Positions 1 to 9,458 are shown, counted from the first letter of the stretch. The stretch: DNA of 64,000 bases from Spelaeicoccus albus (GCF_013409065.1 NZ_JACBZP010000001.1:186001-250000), one strand, 5' to 3'. Program-made: numbers and translations. Notes: generated from the sequence alone by a model not told the origin.

Positions 1-1693
1 CGAGCCGGCGAAATGGCGGTTCATCGGGGCTGTCGTGTTCTCCCTGGTGTCCACCTTGAGCGGGCTCGTGATCCCGCTGGTTACCCAGCACATCATTGAC
101 GGGCCGATCGCGCATCGGCATTTCTCCGCACTCTGGTGGCCGACCTTGCTGGTCTTCGGCCTGGGCGCCCTCGACGCTCTCGGCGTGTGGCTGCGCCGCC
201 TGATCGTGGCCCGGCCGTCCAGCCAGCTCGAGATCACGCTGCGCGCCAAACTGTTCGCCAAACTGCAAAGCCTGTCGATCGGAGTCCACGACGGCTGGGA
301 TTCCGGGCAACTTCTCTCCCGCGCCGTGCAGGACATGTCGACGCTGCGCCGGTTCTCGGCGTTCGCCGCGCCGTTCCTGGTGATCAACACGATCACCATC
401 GCCGTCGGAATCGTCGTGATGCTGTTCTTGTCGTGGCCGCTCGGCCTGGTCGTCGTGATCTGTTCGATACCGGTCTTGTTCATTTGCAAGAACTTTCAGC
501 AGAAATACCGCATCGTGTCCCGACTCGCCCAGGACCAGACCGGCGACGCCGCCACAATCGTCGAGGAGTCGGTGCAGGGAATCCGCATCTTGAAGGCGTT
601 CGGACGCAGCGGTCATCTCGGACGTCGGTTCATCCGTCAGGTGGCGACGCTGCGCGGCACCGAGCTGAAAAAGGTGCACAACGAGGCAACGCTCTGGGCC
701 TTGATCTCCGGTATCCCGGCCATCGCGATAGGTCTCATTCTGGCAATCGGCACCTGGTCGATCACCGCCGACCGGATGACGGCCGGCACCGTCGTTGCCG
801 CGATCACCATGGCCACGTTCTTGCAGTGGCCGACCATTTCACTCGGCTTCCTGCTGGCTGAGCTGAACAATGCCGGCACGGCCGCCGACCGCTATTGGGA
901 GATCATCGATGCGCCGGTCGACATCCAAAATCCGGCCACTCCGCGCACACTTCCGGTGCCGGTGAGCGGCCGGCTGGAATTCCGGGGCACGACCTTCACC
1001 TTCCCCGACGGTTCGGCTCCCGTGCTGCGCGACGTCGCGCTGAGTATCGAACCCGGCGAGACAGTTGCACTTGTCGGAGTCACCGGCTCCGGCAAGACGG
1101 CTCTGACGACGCTGGTGCCGCGCTTGTACGACGTGACGGGCGGCTCGATCGCCATTGACGGCGTCGACATCCGCGATCTCGATCTGACCGAGCTGCGCAG
1201 TGTCGTGACCGTCGCATTCGAAGAGCCGATCTTGTTCTCGGCAAGCGTGCGGGAGAACGTGTCGCTCGGTGCGCCCACTGCCACCGAGTCGGAGATCCGA
1301 CAGGCCCTGGATCTCGCGCAGGCCACCGATTTCGTCGAAGGACTTCCCTGGGGCCTGGACACCCGAGTGGGAGAACAAGGCATGAGCTTGTCCGGCGGGC
1401 AGCGTCAGCGTCTTGCCTTGGCTCGGGCCGTACTCGGGACGCCGCGCATCATGGTCCTCGACGATCCGCTCTCGGCGCTCGACGTCAATACCGAAGCGAA
1501 AGTGCAAGCCGGGTTGAAGGCGGTGCTCCGCGAATCGACGACACTTCTTGTCGCGCATCGGCCCTCGACGGCCGCGCTTGCCGACCGGGTGGCGCTGCTG
1601 GACGGCGGCACGATCGCCGCCGTGGGCACGCACGAGGAACTTCTGGCGTCGTCCGCCCGCTACCGCTACGTGATGGGGTCGGTCCATGTCTGA
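1..1693 (+). CDS. ABC exporter half-transporter A (partial 5' end), degenerate nucleotide-binding site
   Basis: Fused membrane and ATPase half of a type IV ABC exporter. The reading frame is open to the window edge, so the true start lies outside; about 563 residues are visible. The first half is hydrophobic (six-helix exporter fold expected). The ATPase half shows Walker A GVTGSGKT, signature LSGGQRQR and H-loop AHRPS. Two key positions are altered: the residue after Walker B is Asp (VLDDPLSALD) instead of Glu, and the Q-loop reads FEEPILFS where glutamine is expected. This is the pattern of the non-catalytic subunit of heterodimeric exporters of the TmrAB/BmrCD kind. It overlaps the next gene by 8 bp, so both are made together. 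Substrate unknown. Confidence 0.9.
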   Translation, partial: EPAKWRFIGAVVFSLVSTLSGLVIPLVTQHIIDGPIAHRHFSALWWPTLLVFGLGALDALGVWLRRLIVARPSSQLEITLRAKLFAKLQSLSIGVHDGWDSGQLLSRAVQDMSTLRRFSAFAAPFLVINTITIAVGIVVMLFLSWPLGLVVVICSIPVLFICKNFQQKYRIVSRLAQDQTGDAATIVEESVQGIRILKAFGRSGHLGRRFIRQVATLRGTELKKVHNEATLWALISGIPAIAIGLILAIGTWSITADRMTAGTVVAAITMATFLQWPTISLGFLLAELNNAGTAADRYWEIIDAPVDIQNPATPRTLPVPVSGRLEFRGTTFTFPDGSAPVLRDVALSIEPGETVALVGVTGSGKTALTTLVPRLYDVTGGSIAIDGVDIRDLDLTELRSVVTVAFEEPILFSASVRENVSLGAPTATESEIRQALDLAQATDFVEGLPWGLDTRVGEQGMSLSGGQRQRLALARAVLGTPRIMVLDDPLSALDVNTEAKVQAGLKAVLRESTTLLVAHRPSTAALADRVALLDGGTIAAVGTHEELLASSARYRYVMGSVHV

Positions 1694-3587
1694 GCAGCAA
1701 GAAGAGCAGGTCACGAAGCCGGGCGCCCAACCCGAAACAGCGACCCAACCCGAATCGCCCACGCAGACCGGATCGCCGGCCCAGGAATGGCGGGGTGTCG
1801 CCGGCGAGGATGCCGAGGTCACGGCGTCCGGAAATCTGGCCCTGGCGGCGCGCTCCCGGCGCCTGCTTGGATCACTGGTACGTCCGTACCGCGGCAAGGC
1901 GTGGCTGGCGCTGGCGATCATCGTCATCGACAACGTGGCAAATATGGTCGGACCGCTGTTCATCGCCGTTGCGCTGGACGCCGGAGTCAGCTCGGCCGTC
2001 CATTCGGACTTCTCCCCGCTGGTCTGGGCGATAGTCGGCTTCCTGGCGTCGACCTGCGTGGCCGCCGTCACGACATTCACGTTCTTGAAGGTCACTGGCC
2101 GGCTGAGTCAGAACATCATCTTCGACCTGCGCGGGCGCATCTTCCGGCACGTACAACGGCTGAGCATCTCGTTCCACGAACGCTATACGTCCGGGCGGAT
2201 CATCTCGCGGCTGACGTCGGACTTGGAATCGCTGCAGGATCTGCTTGAAAGCGCGTTGAACGATGCGCTCAGCGCAATTTTGTCACTCATCTCGATCGCC
2301 ATCATCATGATCTATCTCGACGTGCCGTTGGCGCTCGTCGTCCTGGCCGGGTTTGTCCCGCTCGTGTTCATCACGCGCTGGGCGCAGCGCCGGCAACGGG
2401 CCGGGTACCGGCGCACGCGCGCGGCCATCGCCAAGGTCATAGTGCATTTCGTCGAGTCGATGGGCGGTATCCGGGCAGTGCAGGCGTTCCGCCGCGAGCC
2501 CCGGAACAGCGAGATTCTGGCCGACGAGGACAGCGAATACCGGGATGCAAACACGTATGCCATGTTCGGCATGTCGCATTACACCGGCTCGCTGCGTTTG
2601 ATCGGCAACACCACGACGGCGGTGATCCTCCTGGTCGGAGGATGGCGCGTGATGCACGGCGACATCAACATCGGCGTGCTTGCGGCGTATCTGCTGTATT
2701 TGCGTCGGTTCTACGGTCCACTCGACGAATTGGCGCAGGTTTTCAACGCCTACCAGTCGGCTGCTGCCGCGCTGGAGAAGATCTCCGGCGTTCTGGAGGA
2801 AGAGCCGGGAGTCGCTGCGCCGGAGCATCCGATCGAGGTGGGCACGTCGTCCGGCGACGTCGAACTCGACGGGGTGCGGTTCGCCTATTCCGAGGACGGG
2901 CCCGATGTGCTGCCGAAGTTCACGCTGGGAATCCCGGCCGGCCAAGTCGTCGCACTGGTCGGCGCGACCGGGGCGGGCAAGTCGTCGCTGGCCAAACTTG
3001 TTGCACGTTTTTACGATCCGAGCGAGGGCGCCGTGACGTTGGACGGCGTCCCGCTGGACCGGATGACGGACGCGGACCTGCGCCGGAACATCGTCATGGT
3101 GACCCAGGAGTCCTACTTGTTCTCGGGGTCGGTGGCCGACAATATCCGGCTCGGTAATCCGCAGGCGACCGATCAGGAAGTCTACGCCGCCGCTCGCGCC
3201 GTCGGGCTGTACGACTTCATTACGGCCTTGCCCGACGGCTTCGAAACCGATGTGCGCAAGCGCGGCGGACGACTGTCGGCCGGCCAGCGGCAACTTGTCG
3301 CGTTTGCACGGGTGTTCCTGGCATCGCCGAGTGTCATAGTGCTGGACGAAGCGACGTCCAGCCTCGACATCCCCAGCGAGCGGCTGGTCCAAGAAGCGCT
3401 CGAAACGGTGCTGCGCGGCAGGACCGCCATCATCATCGCGCACCGGTTGTCGACGGTAGCGATCGCCGACCGTGTTCTCGTGATGGAATCCGGGCAGATC
3501 ATCGAGGACGGCGCGCCCGACGACCTGATTGCGGCGGGCGGAAGGTTCGCCGCGCTGCACGAGGCCTGGGAACAAAGTCTCGTCTAG
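1686..3587 (+). CDS. ABC exporter half-transporter B, canonical ATPase site
   Basis: 633-residue partner of the preceding gene. A hydrophilic Glu/Thr/Pro-rich N-terminus of about 55 residues precedes the transmembrane domain (roughly 60-330). The ATPase domain has Walker A GATGAGKSS, Q-loop VTQESYLFSG, signature LSAGQRQL, Walker B VIVLDEATSS with the catalytic Glu, and H-loop AHRLSTV. With the degenerate partner it should form an asymmetric exporter with one consensus ATP site. Family members export drugs, lipids or peptides; nothing nearby identifies the cargo. The start ATG lies inside the end of the upstream gene. Confidence 0.93.
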   Translation: MSEQQEEQVTKPGAQPETATQPESPTQTGSPAQEWRGVAGEDAEVTASGNLALAARSRRLLGSLVRPYRGKAWLALAIIVIDNVANMVGPLFIAVALDAGVSSAVHSDFSPLVWAIVGFLASTCVAAVTTFTFLKVTGRLSQNIIFDLRGRIFRHVQRLSISFHERYTSGRIISRLTSDLESLQDLLESALNDALSAILSLISIAIIMIYLDVPLALVVLAGFVPLVFITRWAQRRQRAGYRRTRAAIAKVIVHFVESMGGIRAVQAFRREPRNSEILADEDSEYRDANTYAMFGMSHYTGSLRLIGNTTTAVILLVGGWRVMHGDINIGVLAAYLLYLRRFYGPLDELAQVFNAYQSAAAALEKISGVLEEEPGVAAPEHPIEVGTSSGDVELDGVRFAYSEDGPDVLPKFTLGIPAGQVVALVGATGAGKSSLAKLVARFYDPSEGAVTLDGVPLDRMTDADLRRNIVMVTQESYLFSGSVADNIRLGNPQATDQEVYAAARAVGLYDFITALPDGFETDVRKRGGRLSAGQRQLVAFARVFLASPSVIVLDEATSSLDIPSERLVQEALETVLRGRTAIIIAHRLSTVAIADRVLVMESGQIIEDGAPDDLIAAGGRFAALHEAWEQSLV

Positions 3588-3661
3588 CCGGAAGGCTGCC
3601 GCCGGGATACCGTTGAGACAAGCGCAACGGATAGTGCCCCACCGACGTCATGGAGGTTGTT

Positions 3662-4846
3662 ATGCGTGACTACTACGATTATCTGATTGTCGGCGGAGGG
3701 CCCGCGGCCGATGGTGCGGCGCGGGGCATCCGCTCGGTTGATGAGCACGGTTCGATAGGGATCGTCGGCGACGACGTCGATCCGCCGTACGACCGGCCGA
3801 AGCTGTCGAAGGATCTCTGGAACGATCCCGAAGCGTCGTTCAGCGATATCTGGCTGGACACCGAGCAGGCTACCGATGCGCAAGTGCTGACGAAGACCGT
3901 CGTGACAGCGATCGACACGCGAGCACACACCGTGCACAGCGAGCGTGGCCACGCCATCGGGTACGGAAAGCTTTTGCTTGCCACCGGTGGGCATCCGCGC
4001 ACAGTCCCGTCGCTTCCTGCCGGCGACCGGACGATCTATTTCAGGACGGCGGCCGACTACCGCCGGCTCGTCGACGTGGCGGCCCGTCGCGGTCATATCG
4101 CTGTGGTCGGCGCGTCATTCATCGGTACCGAGATCGCAGCGTCACTATCGACCGCGGGCTGTTCGGTGACGTTGATCTTCCCGAACGAGACGATTGGCGA
4201 CAGAGCGTACCCGGAAAGTGTGCGCGAACAAATTGAGAAATCCTTCAGCGACCATGGCGTCGACTTGAAGCGCGGCGTCCGTGTTGACGGCGGCAGCGTC
4301 GGTGAGCAATCGGTGTCGCTGTCACTGTCGGACGGCGCCGAGGTGACCGCGGACGTCGTTGTGCTGGGTCTCGGGATCGCGCCGTCCGTCGAACTTGCCG
4401 AACGTGCCGGTATCGCAGTGGATGACGGCATCGTCGTCGATTCGCAGTTGCGCACGTCGGCGGACGACGTTTTCGCGGCCGGCGACGTGGCGAATTACCC
4501 GGACGCCATCTTGGGCCGTCGCCGCGTCGAGCACATCGACAATGCCGGCGAGATGGGGCAGACGGCGGGAGCGAATCTGGCCGGGAGCCCGAACGACTAT
4601 CTGCACACGCCGTACTTCTGGTCGGACATCTTCGACAGCGGGTATGAAGCAGTTGGCGATTTGGACGCCTCGAAACCAATGGTCGAGGTCGACAAGCCGG
4701 ACGGCGGGAAGGTCGTCTATTACCGCGACGGCGATGGCATCCGCGGCGTCCTGTTGTGGAATCTTTTCGGCAGCACCGATGACGCGCTGGCCGTCATGGC
4801 CGAGGACTCGCGGTTGACTGACGACGATCTGCGCGACCGGATCTAG
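3662..4846 (+). CDS. FAD/NAD(P)-dependent ferredoxin-reductase-like oxidoreductase
   Basis: About 394 residues in the two-dinucleotide-fold reductase family (rhodocoxin or ferredoxin reductase type). The N-terminal FAD fold begins YLIVGGGPAADG, a second nucleotide fold is VVGASFIGTEIAAS (near residue 150), and the FAD ribityl-binding motif is DDVFAAGDVANYP (near 275). An ATG 12 bp upstream is in frame, but GGAGGT at 3652-3657 sits 5 bp before the ATG at 3662, which decides the start. It is convergent with a desaturase and the two stop codons share CTAG (4843-4846). It could feed electrons to that desaturase or to an unseen ferredoxin; this is inference. Confidence 0.9.
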   Translation: MRDYYDYLIVGGGPAADGAARGIRSVDEHGSIGIVGDDVDPPYDRPKLSKDLWNDPEASFSDIWLDTEQATDAQVLTKTVVTAIDTRAHTVHSERGHAIGYGKLLLATGGHPRTVPSLPAGDRTIYFRTAADYRRLVDVAARRGHIAVVGASFIGTEIAASLSTAGCSVTLIFPNETIGDRAYPESVREQIEKSFSDHGVDLKRGVRVDGGSVGEQSVSLSLSDGAEVTADVVVLGLGIAPSVELAERAGIAVDDGIVVDSQLRTSADDVFAAGDVANYPDAILGRRRVEHIDNAGEMGQTAGANLAGSPNDYLHTPYFWSDIFDSGYEAVGDLDASKPMVEVDKPDGGKVVYYRDGDGIRGVLLWNLFGSTDDALAVMAEDSRLTDDDLRDRI

Positions 4847-5946
4847 GCTCGCGGACGCATCTGGGCGATCATCGGGCATTCGAACGGGTCGCGCTGCCCC
4901 AGGCCGACCCGATTGAGGTACGTGACGACTATCGCCCACGATCGGAAGATGCCTACTTCCGTATACGCCACATCACGATCGAGGCAGTACTCGCGCACAA
5001 TGCGTTGAGCCGCGCGTAAGTTCGGCCTGGGCATTGACGGGAACAGATGATGTTCGACCTGAAAGTTCAGGCCGCCCATGAACCAGTCGATAAACCAATT
5101 GCTTCGAATATTGCGTGAGGTGAGAACTTGTCGTTGGAGGAAGTCGACCTTCGTACCCGCCGGAATCAACGGCATTCCCTTGTGGTTGGGTGCGAACGTC
5201 GAGCCCATGTAGAGACCGAAAACTCCGAGCTGGACGCCGAGGAACGCGGTGGCCAGGCCGGGCGACAGGAAGATGAACACAACCGCGGGAACGCCGCATA
5301 GCCGGATGGTGAGAAGCGTCATCTCGGCCCAACGACGACTCAGCTTCTTCCTCCCGAACACGGTGCGCAATGCATCCTTATGCAAGTTGATACCTTCGAG
5401 AAGCAACAGCGGAAAGAAGAAGTAGCCCTGTTTGCCCGAGATCGTTCTGGCAAGGCCATGCCGGCGTTGGGCTTGCTCGGGAGTGAACACAATGACGGCG
5501 TCCACGATGTCGGGGTCTTTACCGATGGTGTTCGGATTGCCGTGGTGCCGATTGTGTTTGTTGTTCCACCAGCCGTAGCTCAGGCCGACGATGAGATTCG
5601 ACAAGACAACGCCGAACCAGTCGTTGAGTCTTCCGGAGCGGAACACTTGCCGGTGCGCTGTTTCGTGTCCGATGAACGCCAACTGGGTGAAGACTACTGC
5701 CAGGGCTCCCGCGACTATCAGCTGGAACCACGTGTTTCCCACGAGGAAGAACGCGAATGCGGTAGCCACGAGGGCGGCGACAGTTCCGACGATCTTCACG
5801 GCATAGTACGAATGCCTGCGCCGTAATAGCCCTGCCTCTTTGATTTGCTGAAGCAGACCGGAATATTCGCTTGTCATCCGGTTCTTACGAATCTTGCCCG
5901 TCGTTTCTTCCGGCGCATTGATGGTCGAGAGGGTTGATGATGCCAT
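4843..5946 (-). CDS. Membrane fatty-acid desaturase
   Basis: 367-residue di-iron membrane desaturase. The three histidine boxes are visible: HETAHRQ (near residue 93), HNRHH (near 130) and QVEHHLFPSMPR (near 296). Hydrophobic stretches lie around 50-85 and 200-235. The family introduces double bonds into acyl-lipid chains and affects membrane fluidity. No ferredoxin or cytochrome b5 domain is fused, so an external electron donor is needed; the convergent FAD reductase is a candidate. The gene ends overlapping the reductase by 4 bp. Confidence 0.93.
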   Translation of the reverse strand: MASSTLSTINAPEETTGKIRKNRMTSEYSGLLQQIKEAGLLRRRHSYYAVKIVGTVAALVATAFAFFLVGNTWFQLIVAGALAVVFTQLAFIGHETAHRQVFRSGRLNDWFGVVLSNLIVGLSYGWWNNKHNRHHGNPNTIGKDPDIVDAVIVFTPEQAQRRHGLARTISGKQGYFFFPLLLLEGINLHKDALRTVFGRKKLSRRWAEMTLLTIRLCGVPAVVFIFLSPGLATAFLGVQLGVFGLYMGSTFAPNHKGMPLIPAGTKVDFLQRQVLTSRNIRSNWFIDWFMGGLNFQVEHHLFPSMPRPNLRAAQRIVREYCLDRDVAYTEVGIFRSWAIVVTYLNRVGLGQRDPFECPMIAQMRPRA

Positions 5947-6129
5947 TGCGCGACTCCTCAGTCGAGACTTCTACGACCGAGCCAGAGTCGTCGCCAAGCC
6001 GGCGTTTATGGCTGCTTGCCACGCTACGCCCGATTGGCCGAGTTGACGAATGGGCAGTCGAGCCGTGTACGCAGTATGTCTAGGGCGTGTCTCCCATATG
6101 TGCGGTGAGGCTCACGGGATGCTGGCTGG

Positions 6130-7046
6130 ATGAGGTCGACGGGATCACGGTACCGGGTGTTCACGGATAGGCAGTGGGAGAGGATCGAGCCGCTGTTGCC
6201 CTCGAACTCGGGGCTCCCTGGTCACCCGTTCGGCGACAACCGTCGCGTCGTGGAGGGCATTGCCTATCGGTTCCGTACCGGGATTCCGTGGCGTGATCTG
6301 CCTCGTGAGCAGTTCGGTCCGTGGCAGACGGTGTGGAAGCGGCACCGCCGATACGCTGGCGACGGCACCTGGGATCGGGTCCTGACGCAGATTCTCGCCG
6401 AGGCCGACACGGCCGGGAAGATCGACTGGGCGGTATCGATCGATGCGACGATCGCGCGTGCTCATCAGCACGCGACGAACACCCCCCCCGTCCTAAGCAG
6501 GACACACGGGGCGGGATCGAATCACAAGAATCTGCCCTGGCACGAGGTTGAGCCGCCCGGCCACGGCATCGGCCGCTCCCGCGGCGGGTTGACCACGAAG
6601 ATCCACCAGGCCGTCGGCGGGAACGGGCGCCCGTTGGGCATGATCGTCACCGGCGGGCAGCGCAACGACGGCGCGATGCTGACCGGGATGCTCGCCCAGA
6701 TCCACGTCCCCGGCTCGGCCGTGGCCGGCCACGCACTCGTCCGGATGCTGTGCTCGCCGACCGCGCCTATTCGACCGGCGTGATTCGCAGCCAGCTGCGG
6801 CGACGGGCAATCAAGGCGGTGATTCCCGACAAGCGAGACCAGGCCGCCGCCCGCAAACGACGCGGCAGTCGAGGTGGACGCCCGTCCGGGCTCGATGCCG
6901 AGGCATACAAGCGAAGGAACGTCGTCGAGCGATTCTTCGCCCTCGCCAAGCAATGGCGTGGCATCGCCACCAGGTTCGACAAACTCGCGATCACCTACCG
7001 CGCCGGCGTCACCCTCTGCGCCATCCTCACCTGGCTACGCGTATGA
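6130..7046 (+). CDS. IS5-family DDE transposase in two frames (frameshift required)
   Basis: Frame 1 runs 6130-6783 and frame 2 ends at 7046. Together they give a complete IS427-type transposase: DUF4096-like N-terminus (FTDRQWERIEPLLP, IPWRDLP), first catalytic Asp in SIDATIARAHQH, second Asp in VLADRAYSTG and Glu in NVVERFF. The conserved stretch GRPRTRPDAVLADRAY is in frame 2 from about 6723, while GRSRGGLTTKIH is in frame 1. The switch therefore falls near 6705-6725 as a -1 shift. A run GTC CCC GGC at 6706-6714 (four Cs) is a plausible slip site. Programmed frameshifting is usual in this group; a disabling mutation cannot be excluded. Confidence 0.85.
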
Positions 7047-7053
7047 CGATCGG

Positions 7054-7392
7054 TCACGCAACAGTAAGGACGCGGTGCGGGATCCATCCCTCACGGCCAC
7101 CAGAGTTCCGACACCAGGACCAGCCGCTCTCGGCATCGTCCTCAATGACATCGACGCTCTCGCCCGCGACAGCCGGCAGCTCGGTCGTGTCGTACGCGAC
7201 GCAACAGGTGCCAACGGAGCCGTCGATATCGAGGTGACGCCCAGGCACCCATCCCGTCCCCCGTGATGCTGTCACGAATACGAAAGCAGGCCACTCTGTG
7301 TCCCAATCTCCGACCTGAACAACATCCCCGGGCTTGATCGCCAACGGTGCGCGGTCTGGGATTTCATGATCTGCCGTCAACACGTATCGCAC
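7054..7392 (-). CDS. SH3-domain protein, passenger inside the IS
   Basis: About 112 residues. Two SH3-like repeats are visible: the first holds GDVVQVGDWDTEWPAFVFVT and GTGWVPGRHLDI, the second holds VDVIEDDAESGWSWCRN and GREGWIPHRVL. A GTG at 7425 is in frame, but GGGAGAA precedes the GTG at 7392 by 8 bp, so the shorter start is preferred. It faces the transposase tail to tail, 7 bp apart, and lies wholly inside the terminal inverted repeats. Similar small SH3 proteins occur in actinobacteria without a known role. Function within the IS is unknown. Confidence 0.65.
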   Translation of the reverse strand: MRYVLTADHEIPDRAPLAIKPGDVVQVGDWDTEWPAFVFVTASRGTGWVPGRHLDIDGSVGTCCVAYDTTELPAVAGESVDVIEDDAESGWSWCRNSGGREGWIPHRVLTVA

Positions 7393-7444
7393 AGCGTCAA
7401 TTCTCCCATCAGCACAGGCCCTCACCGTCTATGGGAGACACGCC

Positions 7445-9373
7445 CTAGTCGCGCGTATACCTCTTGATGGCTTCGACGTGTTCGTTCACGGCGTCCGGAT
7501 CATGGTCATCGATCGTGTCGTAGCTCCGTCCCGTCGGCATTGTCCAGCGGATAATTCGCGGCTCGGTCCTCCAATGACCCAGCCATCTGCGGCGGCGTTC
7601 CGCAGCACTTGGGCGCCTGGGGTGGTCCTCCGACTCATGGTCCGGTCGGGTACCGCTTGGCTTGCCGGGTTCGGGCCGGACAACGTTGGCGGCGAACCTT
7701 TTAGCGGTCTTCGCCTGGTGGTGACGTACGCAGGCTGGCTGGAGGTTGTCGGGGGTGGACAGTCCGCCCGACTCTCCGTCTATCCATGGGTCGATATGGT
7801 CGAGCTGACACAAGCTTGCCGCTCTGCTGCAATCCGGCATTGTGCATTCGGGATTGCGCGAACGGATGAATTCTCTTGCGGCAGTGGAGATCTGGTACTT
7901 CCGACGTTCAGCGTCGATCGGGCGAGCGGTAATCGGATCAACGAGCACACGTTCAATCCATGGCGCTTTAGCCGCCAATAGGCGGGCCATGCGGGCCGGG
8001 ATCGGGCCATAACCGGCCATCTCACCGGGCAGCGGTTCACCCATAAGAGTCATGAGCGGCACTGTGACACCGACTCGAACCTGGGCCGGATTCAATGTGA
8101 CCCCGGCCGGCGTAGCGACATCCGCTCCGGCAAGCAGATCAAAGCGACGCTGTTCGATCGAACGCCCTCGGTGCGCAACGCTTACTTCGACGCCGCTCAC
8201 TCCGGGGTTCAGTTCGTCTGCTGCTCGAAGTTGGTCGGCCAGCCCGCCTCCGGCCGCAGTAGCCTCGTCCATCTGCTCGGCCGACGGCGGATCGTTCTGC
8301 TGACTACGAGCGGTCTGGCTGAGACGCTGATAAAGCCCTTGGAGCGTATCGGCGGGCCCGTACGCACTCAGCCAGGCGCCGCCGTACCGATCGGGCTGGA
8401 AAGTGACGTGCCGATGCTCGACGGCTTGCCGGTAAAGCCGATCCGCTTGCCCCGCCTCGTGTCGCATGAGCCACCGGTCAATCCTCTTGCCGAATGCGGG
8501 AAAGCTGATGCGAGAATCCCAACCGGCGACGGTTGCATCGAGTTCTTGGACGAGGTCGGGCGGAAGAAGCCTGCATTTGAACGTCAGGCAGTGCAGTCGG
8601 CGCCGGGAGAGCAGCCCGGATTTGAAGGCTTTCAAACACCTCGGCAGCAGCGCCACCATGATGAGGGACTCAGTCAAACGCGAACATCCTGTCGACACGG
8701 CCACATCCAATTCACATGCGACTTCGTCGCCTGCCCAACGCTCAAGAGCGTCAGCGAATATTTCGCGCGCCGAGAGCCCTTCCGCAGCGGCCGTGGCATT
8801 GTCGGTCGCTTCAGCAGCCGGAGCGGCGACTTTCGAGGTCGCAGCTGACTTGCCGGGACCGCACCCGGCCATATTCCGGTATTTTCCGGACGTCGACCAA
8901 GGCGCCGGATCGTCGTCCTCATTCGGAGGTGGGCTCGGAGCCGGGTGCGGTTTCGGGTCTGTTGGCGCGGCCGTGTCCGGCGGTGAGTCGCCAACCTGAA
9001 ACTGCCCAGTCGAAGTGAAGACCTTGTCCGGATCGATGCGCGCTCGGCCGAAAGCCGCCAAAAGCTCGGCCTGTCGGCCCTCGACGAACGCCATTATCCG
9101 TGCGCATTGACCAGCTAAGCGCAGGCACTCCCCTGCGTCCAGATTCGATGCTCGAACGCCCGCAAGCTCGGCCAGCGCCGGAAGGTCATCCGATAGCCCG
9201 CCATCGTCACCGGAGGAATCGTCACCGGAGGACCTGAACGCGACGTCGGCAATGATTTGCGGAACAGACTTCAATACCGCGGTGAACACGTCGCAATCGC
9301 CTGGTTCGTCGGTCCGGATCGTCACCTTCCGGCGTCCGTCGGATCCTGTTGACCACTCGCTCGTCGTCTTCAT
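7445..9373 (-). CDS. DUF222/13E12-type protein with C-terminal HNH endonuclease domain
   Basis: 642 residues. The N-terminal two thirds look like the DUF222 region common in actinobacterial repeat proteins, interrupted by a Pro/Ala/Ser-rich stretch (about 125-200). The HNH domain is near residue 520-560: CTMPDCSRAASLCQLDHIDP, then DNLQPACVRHHQAK, with zinc-type cysteines and the catalytic His. These genes are multicopy and considered mobile or homing-like in actinobacteria; targets are unknown. Its TAG stop lies in the CTAG target duplicated by the adjacent IS, so the protein end is preserved. Tandem repeats lie just upstream. Confidence 0.88.
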   Translation of the reverse strand: MKTTSEWSTGSDGRRKVTIRTDEPGDCDVFTAVLKSVPQIIADVAFRSSGDDSSGDDGGLSDDLPALAELAGVRASNLDAGECLRLAGQCARIMAFVEGRQAELLAAFGRARIDPDKVFTSTGQFQVGDSPPDTAAPTDPKPHPAPSPPPNEDDDPAPWSTSGKYRNMAGCGPGKSAATSKVAAPAAEATDNATAAAEGLSAREIFADALERWAGDEVACELDVAVSTGCSRLTESLIMVALLPRCLKAFKSGLLSRRRLHCLTFKCRLLPPDLVQELDATVAGWDSRISFPAFGKRIDRWLMRHEAGQADRLYRQAVEHRHVTFQPDRYGGAWLSAYGPADTLQGLYQRLSQTARSQQNDPPSAEQMDEATAAGGGLADQLRAADELNPGVSGVEVSVAHRGRSIEQRRFDLLAGADVATPAGVTLNPAQVRVGVTVPLMTLMGEPLPGEMAGYGPIPARMARLLAAKAPWIERVLVDPITARPIDAERRKYQISTAAREFIRSRNPECTMPDCSRAASLCQLDHIDPWIDGESGGLSTPDNLQPACVRHHQAKTAKRFAANVVRPEPGKPSGTRPDHESEDHPRRPSAAERRRRWLGHWRTEPRIIRWTMPTGRSYDTIDDHDPDAVNEHVEAIKRYTRD

Positions 9374-9458
9374 GGTTCTACTGTGTCAGGGACCACTGAC
9401 ATTGCCGGTGAGAACGAGCTGCGGCCGAAGTAATGGCCGTCTGACCAGCGGCGGCATA

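Larger units (their letters stand above)
6084..7444 (+). mobile_element. IS5-family (IS427-like) insertion sequence carrying a passenger gene
   Basis: Imperfect terminal inverted repeats: the outer 15 bp are identical (ggcgtgtctcccata at 6084-6098 and its reverse complement at 7430-7444). Similarity continues inward for about 10 bp (cggtgagg) with a 2-base offset. The direct repeat CTAG flanks both sides (6080-6083 and 7445-7448), typical for this group. The element is 1361 bp, longer than the roughly 0.8-1 kb usual for two-frame IS427 elements; the extra length is an SH3-domain gene on the minus strand. Confidence 0.85.

Noticed and set aside
839-3575. Long minus-strand open frames opposite the ABC exporter genes
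   Set aside because: No motifs, arginine-rich composition and no ribosome sites; the plus-strand ABC motifs are complete.
6481-6492. Run of eight Cs in the transposase as a disabling frameshift
   Set aside because: The frame after the run still reads GAGSNHKNLPW and GRSRGGLTTKIH, which fit the family, so the frame seems intact there.
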